Origin: Alcaligenaceae bacterium
Lineage (GTDB): Bacteria > Pseudomonadota > Gammaproteobacteria > Burkholderiales > Burkholderiaceae_B
Direction: 5' to 3'
Length of the DNA: 64,000 nt
NCBI GenBank assembly: GCA_947380655.1
Contig: CANCRX010000008.1
Coordinates: forward strand, 6,672-70,671
Shown: in pieces, positions 1 to 8,009 of the stretch
How the letters are laid out: the number at the start of each line of letters is the position of its first letter
How positions within the stretch are numbered: position 1 is the first letter of the stretch
The notes under the pieces: generated by a model
Databases searched by the model: none
Told to the model about the DNA's origin: nothing
What the model saw: the letters and a program-made list of their open reading frames with translations, nothing else
Translations under genes and position numbers: made by a program

Positions 1-54
1 ACAGTGCGGGGCTTTGCGCTTTAAGCTCATGCAAGACCGCGCACACGCCTGCTC

Positions 55-357
55 TTAGGTGCTAGTAGTTGCTTGTGCGTGAAGGTGAATGCCAAGCGCT
101 GCCGTGACTTTGAGGACCGTCGCAAAACTTGGATTGCCCTCTCCTGACAAGGCTTTGTAAGGATTCTCTCGACCTAAGCCAGTGTCGCGGGATAGTTGAG
201 ACATACCTTTGGCGCGAGCGATATTACCTAGCGCTTTAGCAAGGTACGCGGCATCGTCTCCAGCTTCTTGCAGACAGGCATCAAAATACAGCGCCATGTC
301 CTCTTCTGTTTTAAGGTGCTCAGCGCTATCCCATTTGAGAAGTTTAAGGGTGTTCAT
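55..357 (-). CDS. HigA-like addiction-module antidote (orphan)
   Basis: A 100-residue protein with a Cro/C1-type helix-turn-helix in its second half (about residues 50-95; motif GMSQLSRDTGLGRENPYKAL). This is the layout of the putative addiction-module antidote family (TIGR02684 type). It would normally bind and silence a RelE/ParE-like HigB toxin encoded just upstream and repress the shared promoter. Here the upstream gene is a DUF3237 protein ending 14 bases before this start, so no toxin partner is visible. The partner could be lost, or could lie beyond base 1. Family call is good; role as an active antitoxin is uncertain. Confidence 0.8.
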   Translation of the reverse strand: MNTLKLLKWDSAEHLKTEEDMALYFDACLQEAGDDAAYLAKALGNIARAKGMSQLSRDTGLGRENPYKALSGEGNPSFATVLKVTAALGIHLHAQATTST

Positions 358-371
358 TTAGATACTTGCAT

Positions 372-827
372 TTATAAAACCTCGTAAACCTCATATTCCG
401 GGCCTGCAGAGGTCCGATTACCCGTTGCGACGCAAATGGCGCGATTCAGCCAATCGTACTTTGCCGATGCAGTTTCAAAAACAGGTGTCGAGCGAAAGTA
501 GTATTCGCTAGGATCGACGGACTCGCCTTTGTTCAAACGATCCATCACCTCTTTAGGGCCATGTCTCAGTCCACGGTAGCTCATATAAATCAATTGCTGA
601 TCATCGGTTTCAAGGATCAAACGCACGTCCAACGTCAAAACGCCATCAGGACGCATCAGCAACCAGTCACCACCCGTTGTGGATTTAACGGTGCCGCGGA
701 TGCGGTCGCCCTCAAACGTGCCGCCGCTTACGTAAGCGATCCGGCGACCACCTACCGGGGTCTGACCTAGGTCAACAATGTTTGGCACAGTCAGAACAAT
801 TTTAAAAATATGACGCGTTTGGATCAT
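372..827 (-). CDS. DUF3237 domain protein (UPF0311 family)
   Basis: A 151-residue protein matching DUF3237 over its whole length, with the family pattern of a glycine-rich early segment (GQTPVGGRRIAYVSGGTFEG), a central D-x-R-x-x-x-E-T-D-D strand and a C-terminal tyrosine-rich end (YDWLNRAICV). The family is a small beta-barrel-like protein of unknown biochemical function, often found beside catabolic genes. There is no signal peptide. It is followed after 14 bases by the HigA-like antidote, so the two are probably co-transcribed. Function is not established. Confidence 0.8.
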   Translation of the reverse strand: MIQTRHIFKIVLTVPNIVDLGQTPVGGRRIAYVSGGTFEGDRIRGTVKSTTGGDWLLMRPDGVLTLDVRLILETDDQQLIYMSYRGLRHGPKEVMDRLNKGESVDPSEYYFRSTPVFETASAKYDWLNRAICVATGNRTSAGPEYEVYEVL

Positions 828-1041
828 TTTTAGTCTCCTGGTTTTTGGTCGTTTTTAATCTGACACATCGTATCCGAGTGGATGGGTGAAGGGAAGCGTG
901 ACGAGGCGCACGAGCGTGGCTTGGGGAGACTGGATGCGCTAACAGACAGAAGCCAAGGTTCTTTTTGCATAGCATCACAGTCACTGACCGGATCAATATT
1001 GTTGACTCCGGACCACTTTGACGTTTAACAAAGGAACTATG

Positions 1042-1656
1042 ATGAAAACACTAAAAATCACTCTGATCGCGGCTGCGCTCACTCTCGGATTCTCGGTCGG
1101 CGCGATGGCTCAAAGTATGACAAAGGGCGATCACAAAATGGCAGAGGAGAAAATTGAGTCTAGTTACAAAGCTGCCAAAACTGGATGTAATTCTTTAGCG
1201 GGGAATGCCAAGAACATTTGTATGGCTGAGGCAAAGGGCAAAGAGTCTGTCGCAAAGGCCGACCTGGAAGCTAGCTACAAACCGGGTCCAAAGACGCGTT
1301 ACGATGCGCGCGTCGCGCGAGCTGAGGCTGACTTTAAAGTCGCTAAGGAAAAATGCAACGACAAGGGTGGCAACGCCAAGGACGTTTGCGTAAAAGAGGC
1401 AGATGCTACTTTTACCGCAGCAAAAGCTGACGCAAAACTACAAGAAAAGACCACCGATGCAACAATGAAAGCCAATGAGAAAACCTCCGAGGCGCTAACG
1501 GATGCAAACAAAACAGTCAACGATGCGCGCAAAGATGCAGCGGCTGACAAAACTGACGCGCAATATTCCTTAGCCAAGGAGAAGTGCAACGCGTTTGCAG
1601 ACGCAGCCAAGGACCTCTGTTTGGCAGACGCGAAAGCCGCATCTGGCAAGATGTAA
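1042..1656 (+). CDS. Secreted alanine/lysine-rich protein with three cysteine-pair repeats
   Basis: The second of two adjacent ATG codons is taken as start because AAGGA lies at the right distance; an upstream TTG is possible but unlikely. The protein begins with a Sec signal peptide (MKTLKITLIAAALTLGF, cleavage after AMA). The mature part is predicted to be helical, rich in Ala and Lys, and carries three copies of a unit with Cys-Asn, nine residues and Cys (CN..(G/A)NAK..C in the first two, CNAFADAAKDLC in the third), each Cys pair exactly 11 apart. Between units 2 and 3 is a long charged stretch without Cys. I know of no assigned function. The cysteine spacing suggests intrachain disulfides in helical hairpins in the periplasm. 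Confidence 0.75.
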   Translation: MKTLKITLIAAALTLGFSVGAMAQSMTKGDHKMAEEKIESSYKAAKTGCNSLAGNAKNICMAEAKGKESVAKADLEASYKPGPKTRYDARVARAEADFKVAKEKCNDKGGNAKDVCVKEADATFTAAKADAKLQEKTTDATMKANEKTSEALTDANKTVNDARKDAAADKTDAQYSLAKEKCNAFADAAKDLCLADAKAASGKM

Positions 1657-1665
1657 TTTAATGGC

Positions 1666-1704
1666 GGTCGGAATTCTGTAGCCTTTCGGGATGCGTTTCC
1701 GACC
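1666..1704 (+). terminator. Possible hairpin terminator after the cysteine-repeat gene
   Basis: GGTCGGAA and TTCCGACC form an 8-bp perfect stem ten bases after the stop codon, with a long loop that contains a smaller inverted repeat. There is no clear T-run after it, so it may be a transcript-stabilising structure and not an intrinsic terminator. Confidence 0.35.
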
Positions 1705-1829
1705 AGATCCGCCAGATTCAGTTTGAAATTAATGGACCCTAGCCCATTGCCAGTAAAGAGCCATGGTAGTAAGTTACACAAATCTTGATGTATCATGACA
1801 AATCAATTTTTATCAAGATGGTGGTATGA

Positions 1830-2060
1830 ATGGCTACAGTTGCACGCGAAAAATTTTCTTCTCAGGCATCGCCTGACGTGTTAACCGCATTACGTCAAAT
1901 TGCTGAGGGGCAAGGGCGGCAATTTCAGGCTGTGCTGGATGAGGCTCTACGTGACTACATCGACCGCCAGCAAAAGATCCGACCCCGCCGCCACGTCATG
2001 GCGTCGTTTGCGTCTAGTCTTGATGAATTTGATCATTTGTATCGCGAACTCGCGAAATAA
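1830..2060 (+). CDS. Antitoxin of a Doc-type toxin-antitoxin pair
   Basis: A 76-residue protein. Residues about 12-47 have the strand-helix-helix pattern of a ribbon-helix-helix DNA-binding domain (SPDVLTALRQIAEGQGRQF). The C-terminal 25 residues, ending in SLDEFDHLYRELAK, look like the extended toxin-binding tail typical of type II antitoxins. It ends three bases before the GTG start of a Doc-like toxin, which is the normal antitoxin-first order. It is expected to bind the toxin and repress the operon promoter. A GGTGG-like ribosome site precedes the ATG. Family name is not certain; the antitoxin role rests mainly on context. Confidence 0.75.
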   Translation: MATVAREKFSSQASPDVLTALRQIAEGQGRQFQAVLDEALRDYIDRQQKIRPRRHVMASFASSLDEFDHLYRELAK

Positions 2061-2063
2061 GCC

Positions 2064-2444
2064 GTGCCGCGCGATTATTTAACTGTGGCCGATGTGCTCG
2101 GCATGCACGCGATCTTAATGCAAAGGTACGGCGGGGCAGGTGGTGTTCGTGACCCAGGCGCGCTCGAATCAGCCCTATTTCGTCCACAAACGGGTTACTA
2201 CGCAGATATCATCGCTGAGGCTGCAGCATTGTTAGAAAGCCTTGCCATTAATCATCCCTTTGTAGATGGCAACAAGCGTATCGCTTTTGCGGCGGCCGAC
2301 GTATTTCTGCGTATCAACGGCTGGTGCTTAAAGAGGCCATCTATGGTCATCCATAAAGAGATGCTGCAGCTGTTCGAGGCTGGCACTTTTGATATCGCCC
2401 ACCTTGAACCCTGGCTTCGAGAGTTTGCTATAACTCAAGAGTAA
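2064..2444 (+). CDS. doc: Death-on-curing (Doc/Fic family) toxin
   Basis: A 126-residue Fido-fold protein with the Doc-type motif HPFVDGNKR at residues 64-72. Phage P1 Doc phosphorylates elongation factor Tu, whereas most Fic enzymes transfer AMP. The NKR ending without the second arginine of GNGRxxR points to the Doc branch. The N-terminal YLTVADVLGMHAILMQRYGG is also typical of the family. The gene starts with GTG three bases after the antitoxin stop, implying translational coupling. The catalytic His and Lys/Arg are intact, so the toxin looks active. Confidence 0.9.
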   Translation: MPRDYLTVADVLGMHAILMQRYGGAGGVRDPGALESALFRPQTGYYADIIAEAAALLESLAINHPFVDGNKRIAFAAADVFLRINGWCLKRPSMVIHKEMLQLFEAGTFDIAHLEPWLREFAITQE

Positions 2445-2472
2445 TAAAGTTAGTATCCCGCCCGCAAACCAA

Positions 2473-2503
2473 AAGCAAAAAAGCATCCTCGTCCTTTTTG
2501 CTT
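2473..2503. terminator. Bidirectional terminator between doc and maeA
   Basis: AAGCAAAAA at 2473 pairs with TTTTTGCTT at 2495 around a short loop, giving an A-rich/T-rich hairpin between two convergent genes. A second hairpin (GCCAACC...GGTTGGC, 2512-2533) lies next to it on the maeA side. Confidence 0.55.
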
Positions 2504-2541
2504 GTCAACTGGCCAACCCCGCAAGAGGTTGGCTTCGTCGT

Positions 2542-4161
2542 TTACGAATACGCTGGTTTGTAGGCCATCGCTCTAATATGCGCTTCGATATCGGTCGGAC
2601 GCGCTACACGAGCCAGACCGTTATCAAAAATATAGGTCGCAATTTTTGCAGCCGTATGCAGCGATGCATCAAGAATCTGTGACTGAGGCGGATAAATCAA
2701 GCCGCTATCGAGAGATTCCTGGCCAACTTGTTCCGCGACAGCTTTGGCTGCCACGATAAACATGGCCTCTGTGACGCGGGAGGATTCTGTTGCAAGCACT
2801 GCCATGCCCATGGCGGGGAAAATATAAACGTTATTGCCCTGTCCCGGGATAAATTTCTGCCCGTTCACTTCGACAGGTGGGTAGGGACTGCCGCTTGCAA
2901 AAATCGCTTTCCCGTTCGACCATCTGTAGGCTTCCTCTGCAGTACATTCCGAGCGCGAAGTCGGGTTGGAATAAGGGAAGATAATCGGGCGCTTATTGAC
3001 GCGCGACATCGCCTCGATCACCTGCTGGTTAAACAGCTTAGGCACCGTACTGACGCCAATAATGGCGGTTGGCTTGATGGATTCGATCGCCTCCACAAAG
3101 CTTTTAGTCGGGGCATGCGCATGAACAAAGGGTTTTTGAAAACCAGCGATATCAGTACGTGTCGACTCGAGCAATCCATTCACATCAAACAGGTAGCAAC
3201 GGGCGCGAGCCTGCTCAATGGTGAGCCCTTCTAGCACCATCGCTTCACTGATGAGCTCGGCGATACCGGTACCCGCAGACCCAGCGCCCATGAACAGAAA
3301 ACGTTGTTCGGTGAGTTTCTGTCCAGAGATGCGCAACGAGCCATAGATACCGGCCAGCGCAACCGATGCGGTACCTTGAATATCGTCGTTGTAGGTGCAG
3401 ATTTTATCTTTGTATCGCGCAAGAATCGGCACCGCATTGATATTGGCGAAATCCTCCCACTGCAGACATGATTTCGGGTAGAGGACCTGGATAGCCTGCA
3501 CGAACTCTTCGATAAAGGCATCATATTCAGCGCCACGCACGCGATGCTGCCTGAGACCCAGGTAGAGCGGATCGTCGAGATATTCTTCATTGTTCGTGCC
3601 GACATCAAGAGTAATAGGCAACGTCAGCTCTGGCGGCACACCTGCAACAGCCGTGTAGAGCGATAGCTTGCCGACAGGGATACCCATGCCGTTGACACCC
3701 AGATCGCCAAGTCCCAGGATACGCTCTCCATCTGTTACGACGATAAAGCGGATATCTTTTTGGGGCCAATTCTGCAGCAGTTCTTTCAGCCGTCCCTTCG
3801 CTGTGATGGGCAGATAGACGCCGCGCGGCGCGCGATAAAAATGATCGAATTTTTGACAGGCTTCACCGACCGTTGGTGTGTATACCAACGGCATGAATGT
3901 TGCAGGATCTGACATGATGACTGCAAAGAAAAGCGTTTGATTACGGGCCTGCAGATCGGAAAGCAGAAGATATTTCTGCATATCAGAATCCAGCGCGCTC
4001 AGCTGCAAATGGATTCTGGCAACCTGTATTTCCAGCGTATCGACAGCCGGCGGGAGAAGTCCCTCAAGGCCATTTGCTGCACGCTGGTCGGGTGTAAAGG
4101 CAGAACCCCGATTTTGTAGCGGGTCGTGGAACAGGGCGAAACCTTTTTCTTGGGTGGGCAT
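2542..4161 (-). CDS. maeA: NAD-dependent malic enzyme
   Basis: Oxidative decarboxylation of L-malate to pyruvate with NAD. The protein is 539 residues from the chosen start, the usual size for the SfcA/MaeA type. Visible features are the N-terminal malate-binding region (VVTDGERILGLGDLGVNGMG), the metal/substrate motif around EDFANINAVP, and the dinucleotide-binding motif GAGSAGTGIA. A start 19 codons further upstream is open, but the ATG followed by CCCACC has an AAGGAAG ribosome site and is preferred. It is divergent from the acetolactate genes, so the pyruvate it makes could feed acetoin formation. Confidence 0.95.
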   Translation of the reverse strand: MPTQEKGFALFHDPLQNRGSAFTPDQRAANGLEGLLPPAVDTLEIQVARIHLQLSALDSDMQKYLLLSDLQARNQTLFFAVIMSDPATFMPLVYTPTVGEACQKFDHFYRAPRGVYLPITAKGRLKELLQNWPQKDIRFIVVTDGERILGLGDLGVNGMGIPVGKLSLYTAVAGVPPELTLPITLDVGTNNEEYLDDPLYLGLRQHRVRGAEYDAFIEEFVQAIQVLYPKSCLQWEDFANINAVPILARYKDKICTYNDDIQGTASVALAGIYGSLRISGQKLTEQRFLFMGAGSAGTGIAELISEAMVLEGLTIEQARARCYLFDVNGLLESTRTDIAGFQKPFVHAHAPTKSFVEAIESIKPTAIIGVSTVPKLFNQQVIEAMSRVNKRPIIFPYSNPTSRSECTAEEAYRWSNGKAIFASGSPYPPVEVNGQKFIPGQGNNVYIFPAMGMAVLATESSRVTEAMFIVAAKAVAEQVGQESLDSGLIYPPQSQILDASLHTAAKIATYIFDNGLARVARPTDIEAHIRAMAYKPAYS

Positions 4162-4225
4162 GCAACTTCCTTTTAAATCATCTGTGGAGATACAGGAGCA
4201 AGCTATTCTAGCTGTCACACATTAC

Positions 4226-4240
4226 AGTATGGCTCATACT
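4226..4240. promoter_or_regulatory. Inverted repeat in the maeA/alsS divergent promoter
   Basis: A perfect 15-base dyad, AGTATG-GCT-CATACT, sits 65 bases upstream of maeA and about 100 bases upstream of alsS. The following stretch (4253-4295) is AT-rich and likely holds the promoters. Such a dyad could bind a dimeric regulator acting on both genes; no regulator gene is encoded next to it. Confidence 0.4.
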
Positions 4241-4341
4241 AAACGATGTAGCCTATATATAATTAGCATAATAATTGGCATAAATTTAACGTCCTTCAGC
4301 ACGCAAACTTACATCTAAGTCATCTCGTCAAGAGGCACACA

Positions 4342-6015
4342 ATGGTTCAACCAAATAATCTCAAAAATTGCTCAAATGCAATTGTAAAAATTCTTGAAAA
4401 TCATGGCGTCACACATGTTTTTGGGGTGCCAGGCGCAAAAATTGATAGTCTCTTTATCGCTCTAAAGCATTCAAAAATTAAATTAGTGCTCTGCCGTCAT
4501 GAGCAGAATGCCGCATTTATGGCCGCAGCCTTCGGCCGAGTCACAGGCAAGATTGGCGTCTGCGTTGCAACATCCGGCCCGGGCGTAACGAACTTGGTCA
4601 CGGGCTTGGCGACGGCCACCAGTGAGGGCGATGCCGTGCTCGCCATTGGCGGCGAAGTGCCTGTTGACGAACGCCTGAAAAAGACCCATCAATCGCTCGA
4701 CGCGACAACGCTGATGAAACCAGCGACCAAATTTTCTGCAGAAGTCATGACTCCCTACCAGCTCGGTGAAGTCTTTGGCAATGCAATACGCGCGGCTGAG
4801 AGCGGTCGTCCTGGCGCTGTATTTGTCTCCCTGCCCAAAGATGTCGGTTTGGCGGATTATCCTGGTGATAGTAATGCTTCCTGGGGTAAAGCTGTCGATG
4901 CAGGAGCAGGCTCGCAGTCATCAGTATTCCAGGCCGCAACAGTATTGAACGCCGCTAAGCGCCCCATAGCGGTGCTTGGTATGCAGTCATCGACTGGCGA
5001 TACAGCAGAGGCTTTGGTGGCTTTCTTGAAAAAGACAGGCATCCCATACGTTTCCACCTTTCAGGGCGCAGGTGCCTGGGTAGAAAACAAAGGGGGGTCA
5101 ACCTACGGTGGTCGCATCGGACTGTTTCGTAACCAACCCGCCGACAAGCTCCTTGATCAGGCAGATGTAGTCCTGACAATTGGATACGACGCGATTGAGT
5201 ATGACCCTTCCATATGGAATACAGCGACAAACCGTCCGATACTTTGTGTCGATGCGATCGCTGCTAATCAGGACAATACCTTCTTGCCCACAGCAGAGCT
5301 GATTGGTGACATTGGGGCGTCGCTCAGCGCGCTCGCGGAACAAGTCCATACAAAAATTGATCCTGCTTATCTTGCAACGGCTCAAAGCACCTTTGCAGAA
5401 CTTCAGTCCACCATCGCCGAAGGCGATAAGATGGATGGCTTCCCTGTTCAGCCACTGCGACTCATTAGAGAGTTACAAAAGCAAATGACATCGGATACGC
5501 ATGTCACGCTTGACGTTGGCTCTAACTACATCTGGACCAATCGCTATTGTGCCGCCGACCACGCGCGCCAGGTGTTGGTGAGCAATGGTCAGCAAACCCT
5601 GGGGGTTGCACTGCCCTGGGCAATTGCATTGAGCCTGCTCTATCCTGGTCAACGGATCCTTTCTAGTTCGGGTGATGGTGGCTTTTTGTTCACCGCAACG
5701 GAATTAGAAACGGCTGTTCGAGTGGGTGCCAAGTTTGTTCACGTGATTTGGGACAGCCATTCCTACGATATGGTTTCGTTCCAGGAGGTTGCGCATTACG
5801 GAGAGAGTGCCGGTGTAAAGCTTGGCGACTACGATCCCGTCACCTTTGCCGAATCGTTTGGTTGTAAAGGTTATCGAATCACATCTGCGGACCAATTGCC
5901 AAGCGCCTTTGAAGAAGCCTTCAAATCTGACGTACCCGTAATCATTCATGTTCCGGTTGATTACAGTTTGAATGAACGTTTGATGCGTGATGTGCATCAG
6001 AGTTACCTGAATTAA
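4342..6015 (+). CDS. alsS: Acetolactate synthase, catabolic type
   Basis: Thiamine-diphosphate enzyme that joins two pyruvates to 2-acetolactate and CO2. The 557 residues show the three domains of the family: the N-terminal Pyr domain with catalytic Glu in CRHEQNAAF, the central domain, and the C-terminal PP domain with the thiamine-diphosphate motif starting at SSGDGGFLFTATELETA. It lacks a regulatory-subunit partner gene, and the next gene is acetolactate decarboxylase five bases downstream, so it belongs to the acetoin pathway, not to valine synthesis. The ATG has AGAGGCACACA upstream. Confidence 0.92.
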   Translation: MVQPNNLKNCSNAIVKILENHGVTHVFGVPGAKIDSLFIALKHSKIKLVLCRHEQNAAFMAAAFGRVTGKIGVCVATSGPGVTNLVTGLATATSEGDAVLAIGGEVPVDERLKKTHQSLDATTLMKPATKFSAEVMTPYQLGEVFGNAIRAAESGRPGAVFVSLPKDVGLADYPGDSNASWGKAVDAGAGSQSSVFQAATVLNAAKRPIAVLGMQSSTGDTAEALVAFLKKTGIPYVSTFQGAGAWVENKGGSTYGGRIGLFRNQPADKLLDQADVVLTIGYDAIEYDPSIWNTATNRPILCVDAIAANQDNTFLPTAELIGDIGASLSALAEQVHTKIDPAYLATAQSTFAELQSTIAEGDKMDGFPVQPLRLIRELQKQMTSDTHVTLDVGSNYIWTNRYCAADHARQVLVSNGQQTLGVALPWAIALSLLYPGQRILSSSGDGGFLFTATELETAVRVGAKFVHVIWDSHSYDMVSFQEVAHYGESAGVKLGDYDPVTFAESFGCKGYRITSADQLPSAFEEAFKSDVPVIIHVPVDYSLNERLMRDVHQSYLN

Positions 6016-6020
6016 AGATC

Positions 6021-6881
6021 ATGACAAACTCAAACATACCGGGTAGCTGCCCCATTAACGTAAATGTTTCGCAAACGATTATGCAAGCATTGCAAAAGCG
6101 TTGTGAGCAGACGCATGAAACGTTGGACCATGTGATTCAGGATGCTTTAGCCAAAGCGCTTGAAATTGAACATCACACGCTTTACCAGGTTTCAACCTCT
6201 GCAGCGCTAGTTCAGGGCGTGTATCAGGGATGCGTGTCTGTAGGCGACATCAAGACCCACGGGGACTTCGGTCTAGGCACCTTTGATTCCCTCGATGGTG
6301 AGGGACTCATGCTGGATGGGCAGGTGTATCAAGCGCTTGGTAATGGCTCGGTTATTCAGCCTGCTGATACGACCAAAGCTCCATTCTGGGTCAGCACTGA
6401 ATTTGAAGCCGATCGAACAGTCGCTCTCGAAGCTGTCAGCAATTGGGAAGACCTCTGCTCACAGATTGACCAATATCGCAGCTCGGAAAATATTTTTGTA
6501 GCGATTCGGATTGATGGCGTGTTTGAAGAAATTCATTATCGCGTTGCCTGCAAATCGGCCCCAGGTGAAGACCTGGTCACCGCGACCAGCCATCAGGCGG
6601 AGTTCAAATTTAATCAAATTACAGGGACTCTGCTGGGCTTCTGGTCGCCTGGTTATGCAAAAACGCTTAACATTCCTGGCTATCACCTGCACCTGCTTTC
6701 TGCAGACCATCAGCACGGTGGACATGTACTGGGCATCAAAGCGTCCAACCTGAAGCTTCAGGTGATGGATGCTAATAATCTGGTATTAGCCTTACCGGAG
6801 TCGCCACAATTTCTGGCAGCCGATCTAAGTGCGGATCCAACCGCAGCACTGAGTAAAGCAGAGGGCGCAAGCGTCAAATAG
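6021..6881 (+). CDS. alsD: Acetolactate decarboxylase with an N-terminal RHH-like extension
   Basis: Converts 2-acetolactate to acetoin. Residues about 52-270 are the decarboxylase domain (HHTLYQVSTSAALVQGVYQG start). The zinc ligands fit H222, H224 and H235 (HLH then 11 residues to His), with the conserved GFWSPGYAK and PGYHLH segments. Residues about 12-48 are an added segment with strand, helix, turn, helix pattern (INVNVSQTIMQALQKRCEQ) resembling a ribbon-helix-helix domain. The family is usually shorter at the N-terminus. The gene follows alsS after five bases and clearly forms an operon with it. Confidence 0.9.
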   Translation: MTNSNIPGSCPINVNVSQTIMQALQKRCEQTHETLDHVIQDALAKALEIEHHTLYQVSTSAALVQGVYQGCVSVGDIKTHGDFGLGTFDSLDGEGLMLDGQVYQALGNGSVIQPADTTKAPFWVSTEFEADRTVALEAVSNWEDLCSQIDQYRSSENIFVAIRIDGVFEEIHYRVACKSAPGEDLVTATSHQAEFKFNQITGTLLGFWSPGYAKTLNIPGYHLHLLSADHQHGGHVLGIKASNLKLQVMDANNLVLALPESPQFLAADLSADPTAALSKAEGASVK

Positions 6882-6895
6882 CATCAGGGGGCTAT

Positions 6896-6927
6896 GCTGG
6901 TCGATCGCGCATTGGGCGATCGCCAGC
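6896..6927. terminator. Hairpin between convergent alsD and FkbM genes
   Basis: GCTGG(T)CGATCGC pairs with GCGATCGCCAGC, a 12-bp stem with one bulged T and a 7-base loop. It starts 14 bases after the alsD stop and ends eight bases before the stop of the opposing gene, so it can serve both strands. Confidence 0.6.
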
Positions 6928-6935
6928 AAAGTGCC

Positions 6936-7868
6936 TTACTCAGCGTCTGACTCTTTAATGATCTGCCCACCATCATACCCACAAGCAATCCGGCCCAACG
7001 CGATACGCATCTCGGGGGAGCTGACCTGATCAAACGACGCGTCATCGCCTGAGCGCCGGCCTCGCGCAAGAATATCGCGCAAGACCTCCTGATCCAGATG
7101 CGGCAATGCCGACCAAAAGCCACGACCCAGTTGCTGAGCGAGGGCATAGTCGGGGTGATTAGCCTGTTCAGGTGCGCGACCAATCTCATACATATGAGTG
7201 ACGTCATCCCAAGGCGCACGTTCAGCAGGTAAGCGTTCAAAAATTTCCGGACATTCTTCGGCTACATAAAACCGGTTTAGTGTGTCAAACAGGCGAAATT
7301 TATATCCATTCGCCAATAACAATGGCTCATAAGCATCCCACGCGGGCTCGCCCTTGCCTGGCGTTACGGCCTCGGCCACAATGACTTTAGGCCGAAATCG
7401 ATTGAAGTCGTTGCCTGCCAGCACATCGGCTTCGGCGCCTTCGACATCGATTTTTAAAAAATCAATCTGTTGCACCTGCTGCTGCGCGCAGAGCTTAGCC
7501 AACGTCAGCATAGGTAGAGTTAAGCGTTGATATTCTGCGCCGAATTCTTTAGCCACATCGGCGTGTGTTTCTATGGTTGTAGAAAAGCCGTGCAAACGAT
7601 CTACATGGAAAAAATCGACCTCGCCGACTTCTCGTCCAACCAGCCCTTGATACAAGGTGTCGCGTGGTCGAACTTTTTTATATAAGTCTGCAAGCTGGGC
7701 AATCGGTTCGGCCACGATCCCGCTCCAACCGCGCTCATAGAACCAGAGTGAAACATTGTCTGCAACCGGGTGACCTGCCCCGATATCAATGTAAAAGCCA
7801 CGCTCCTGTCCTGCAAAAGCAAGAGAGAGATGGTAGTCCTCTAAATTTTGTGTGTAGGAGAGTGGCAT
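6936..7868 (-). CDS. FkbM family methyltransferase
   Basis: A 310-residue SAM-dependent methyltransferase. Motif I is FYIDIGAGHPVADN (about residues 25-38), followed by the acidic end of strand 2 (IVAEP). The characteristic FkbM segment IDFLKIDVEGAEADVL is at about residues 139-154. FkbM enzymes O-methylate sugars or polyketide-type hydroxyls, often in surface polysaccharides. The C-terminal 90 residues, after the methyltransferase core, are not recognised. No glycan cluster surrounds it, so the substrate is unknown. Confidence 0.85.
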   Translation of the reverse strand: MPLSYTQNLEDYHLSLAFAGQERGFYIDIGAGHPVADNVSLWFYERGWSGIVAEPIAQLADLYKKVRPRDTLYQGLVGREVGEVDFFHVDRLHGFSTTIETHADVAKEFGAEYQRLTLPMLTLAKLCAQQQVQQIDFLKIDVEGAEADVLAGNDFNRFRPKVIVAEAVTPGKGEPAWDAYEPLLLANGYKFRLFDTLNRFYVAEECPEIFERLPAERAPWDDVTHMYEIGRAPEQANHPDYALAQQLGRGFWSALPHLDQEVLRDILARGRRSGDDASFDQVSSPEMRIALGRIACGYDGGQIIKESDAE

Positions 7869-8009
7869 GTGCGCGGAGACCCTGGATGATACAGACTGAA
7901 CAATATACCAATCCCGTTACGTTCGCTAACCATTTTTCTATTGCAACGGCAAGCTCCTAACAGTTAGAGTATTCACAATCTAATATTGATACACGGCGAG
8001 TACCGAGCA

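Noticed and set aside
1299..1796. Long open frame opposite the cysteine-repeat gene
   Set aside because: It mirrors the Ala/Lys-rich codons of the real gene, has biased Ser/Ala content and no ribosome site.
2728..3234. 168-codon open frame opposite maeA
   Set aside because: Antisense to a complete, conserved enzyme; its own translation has no recognisable family.
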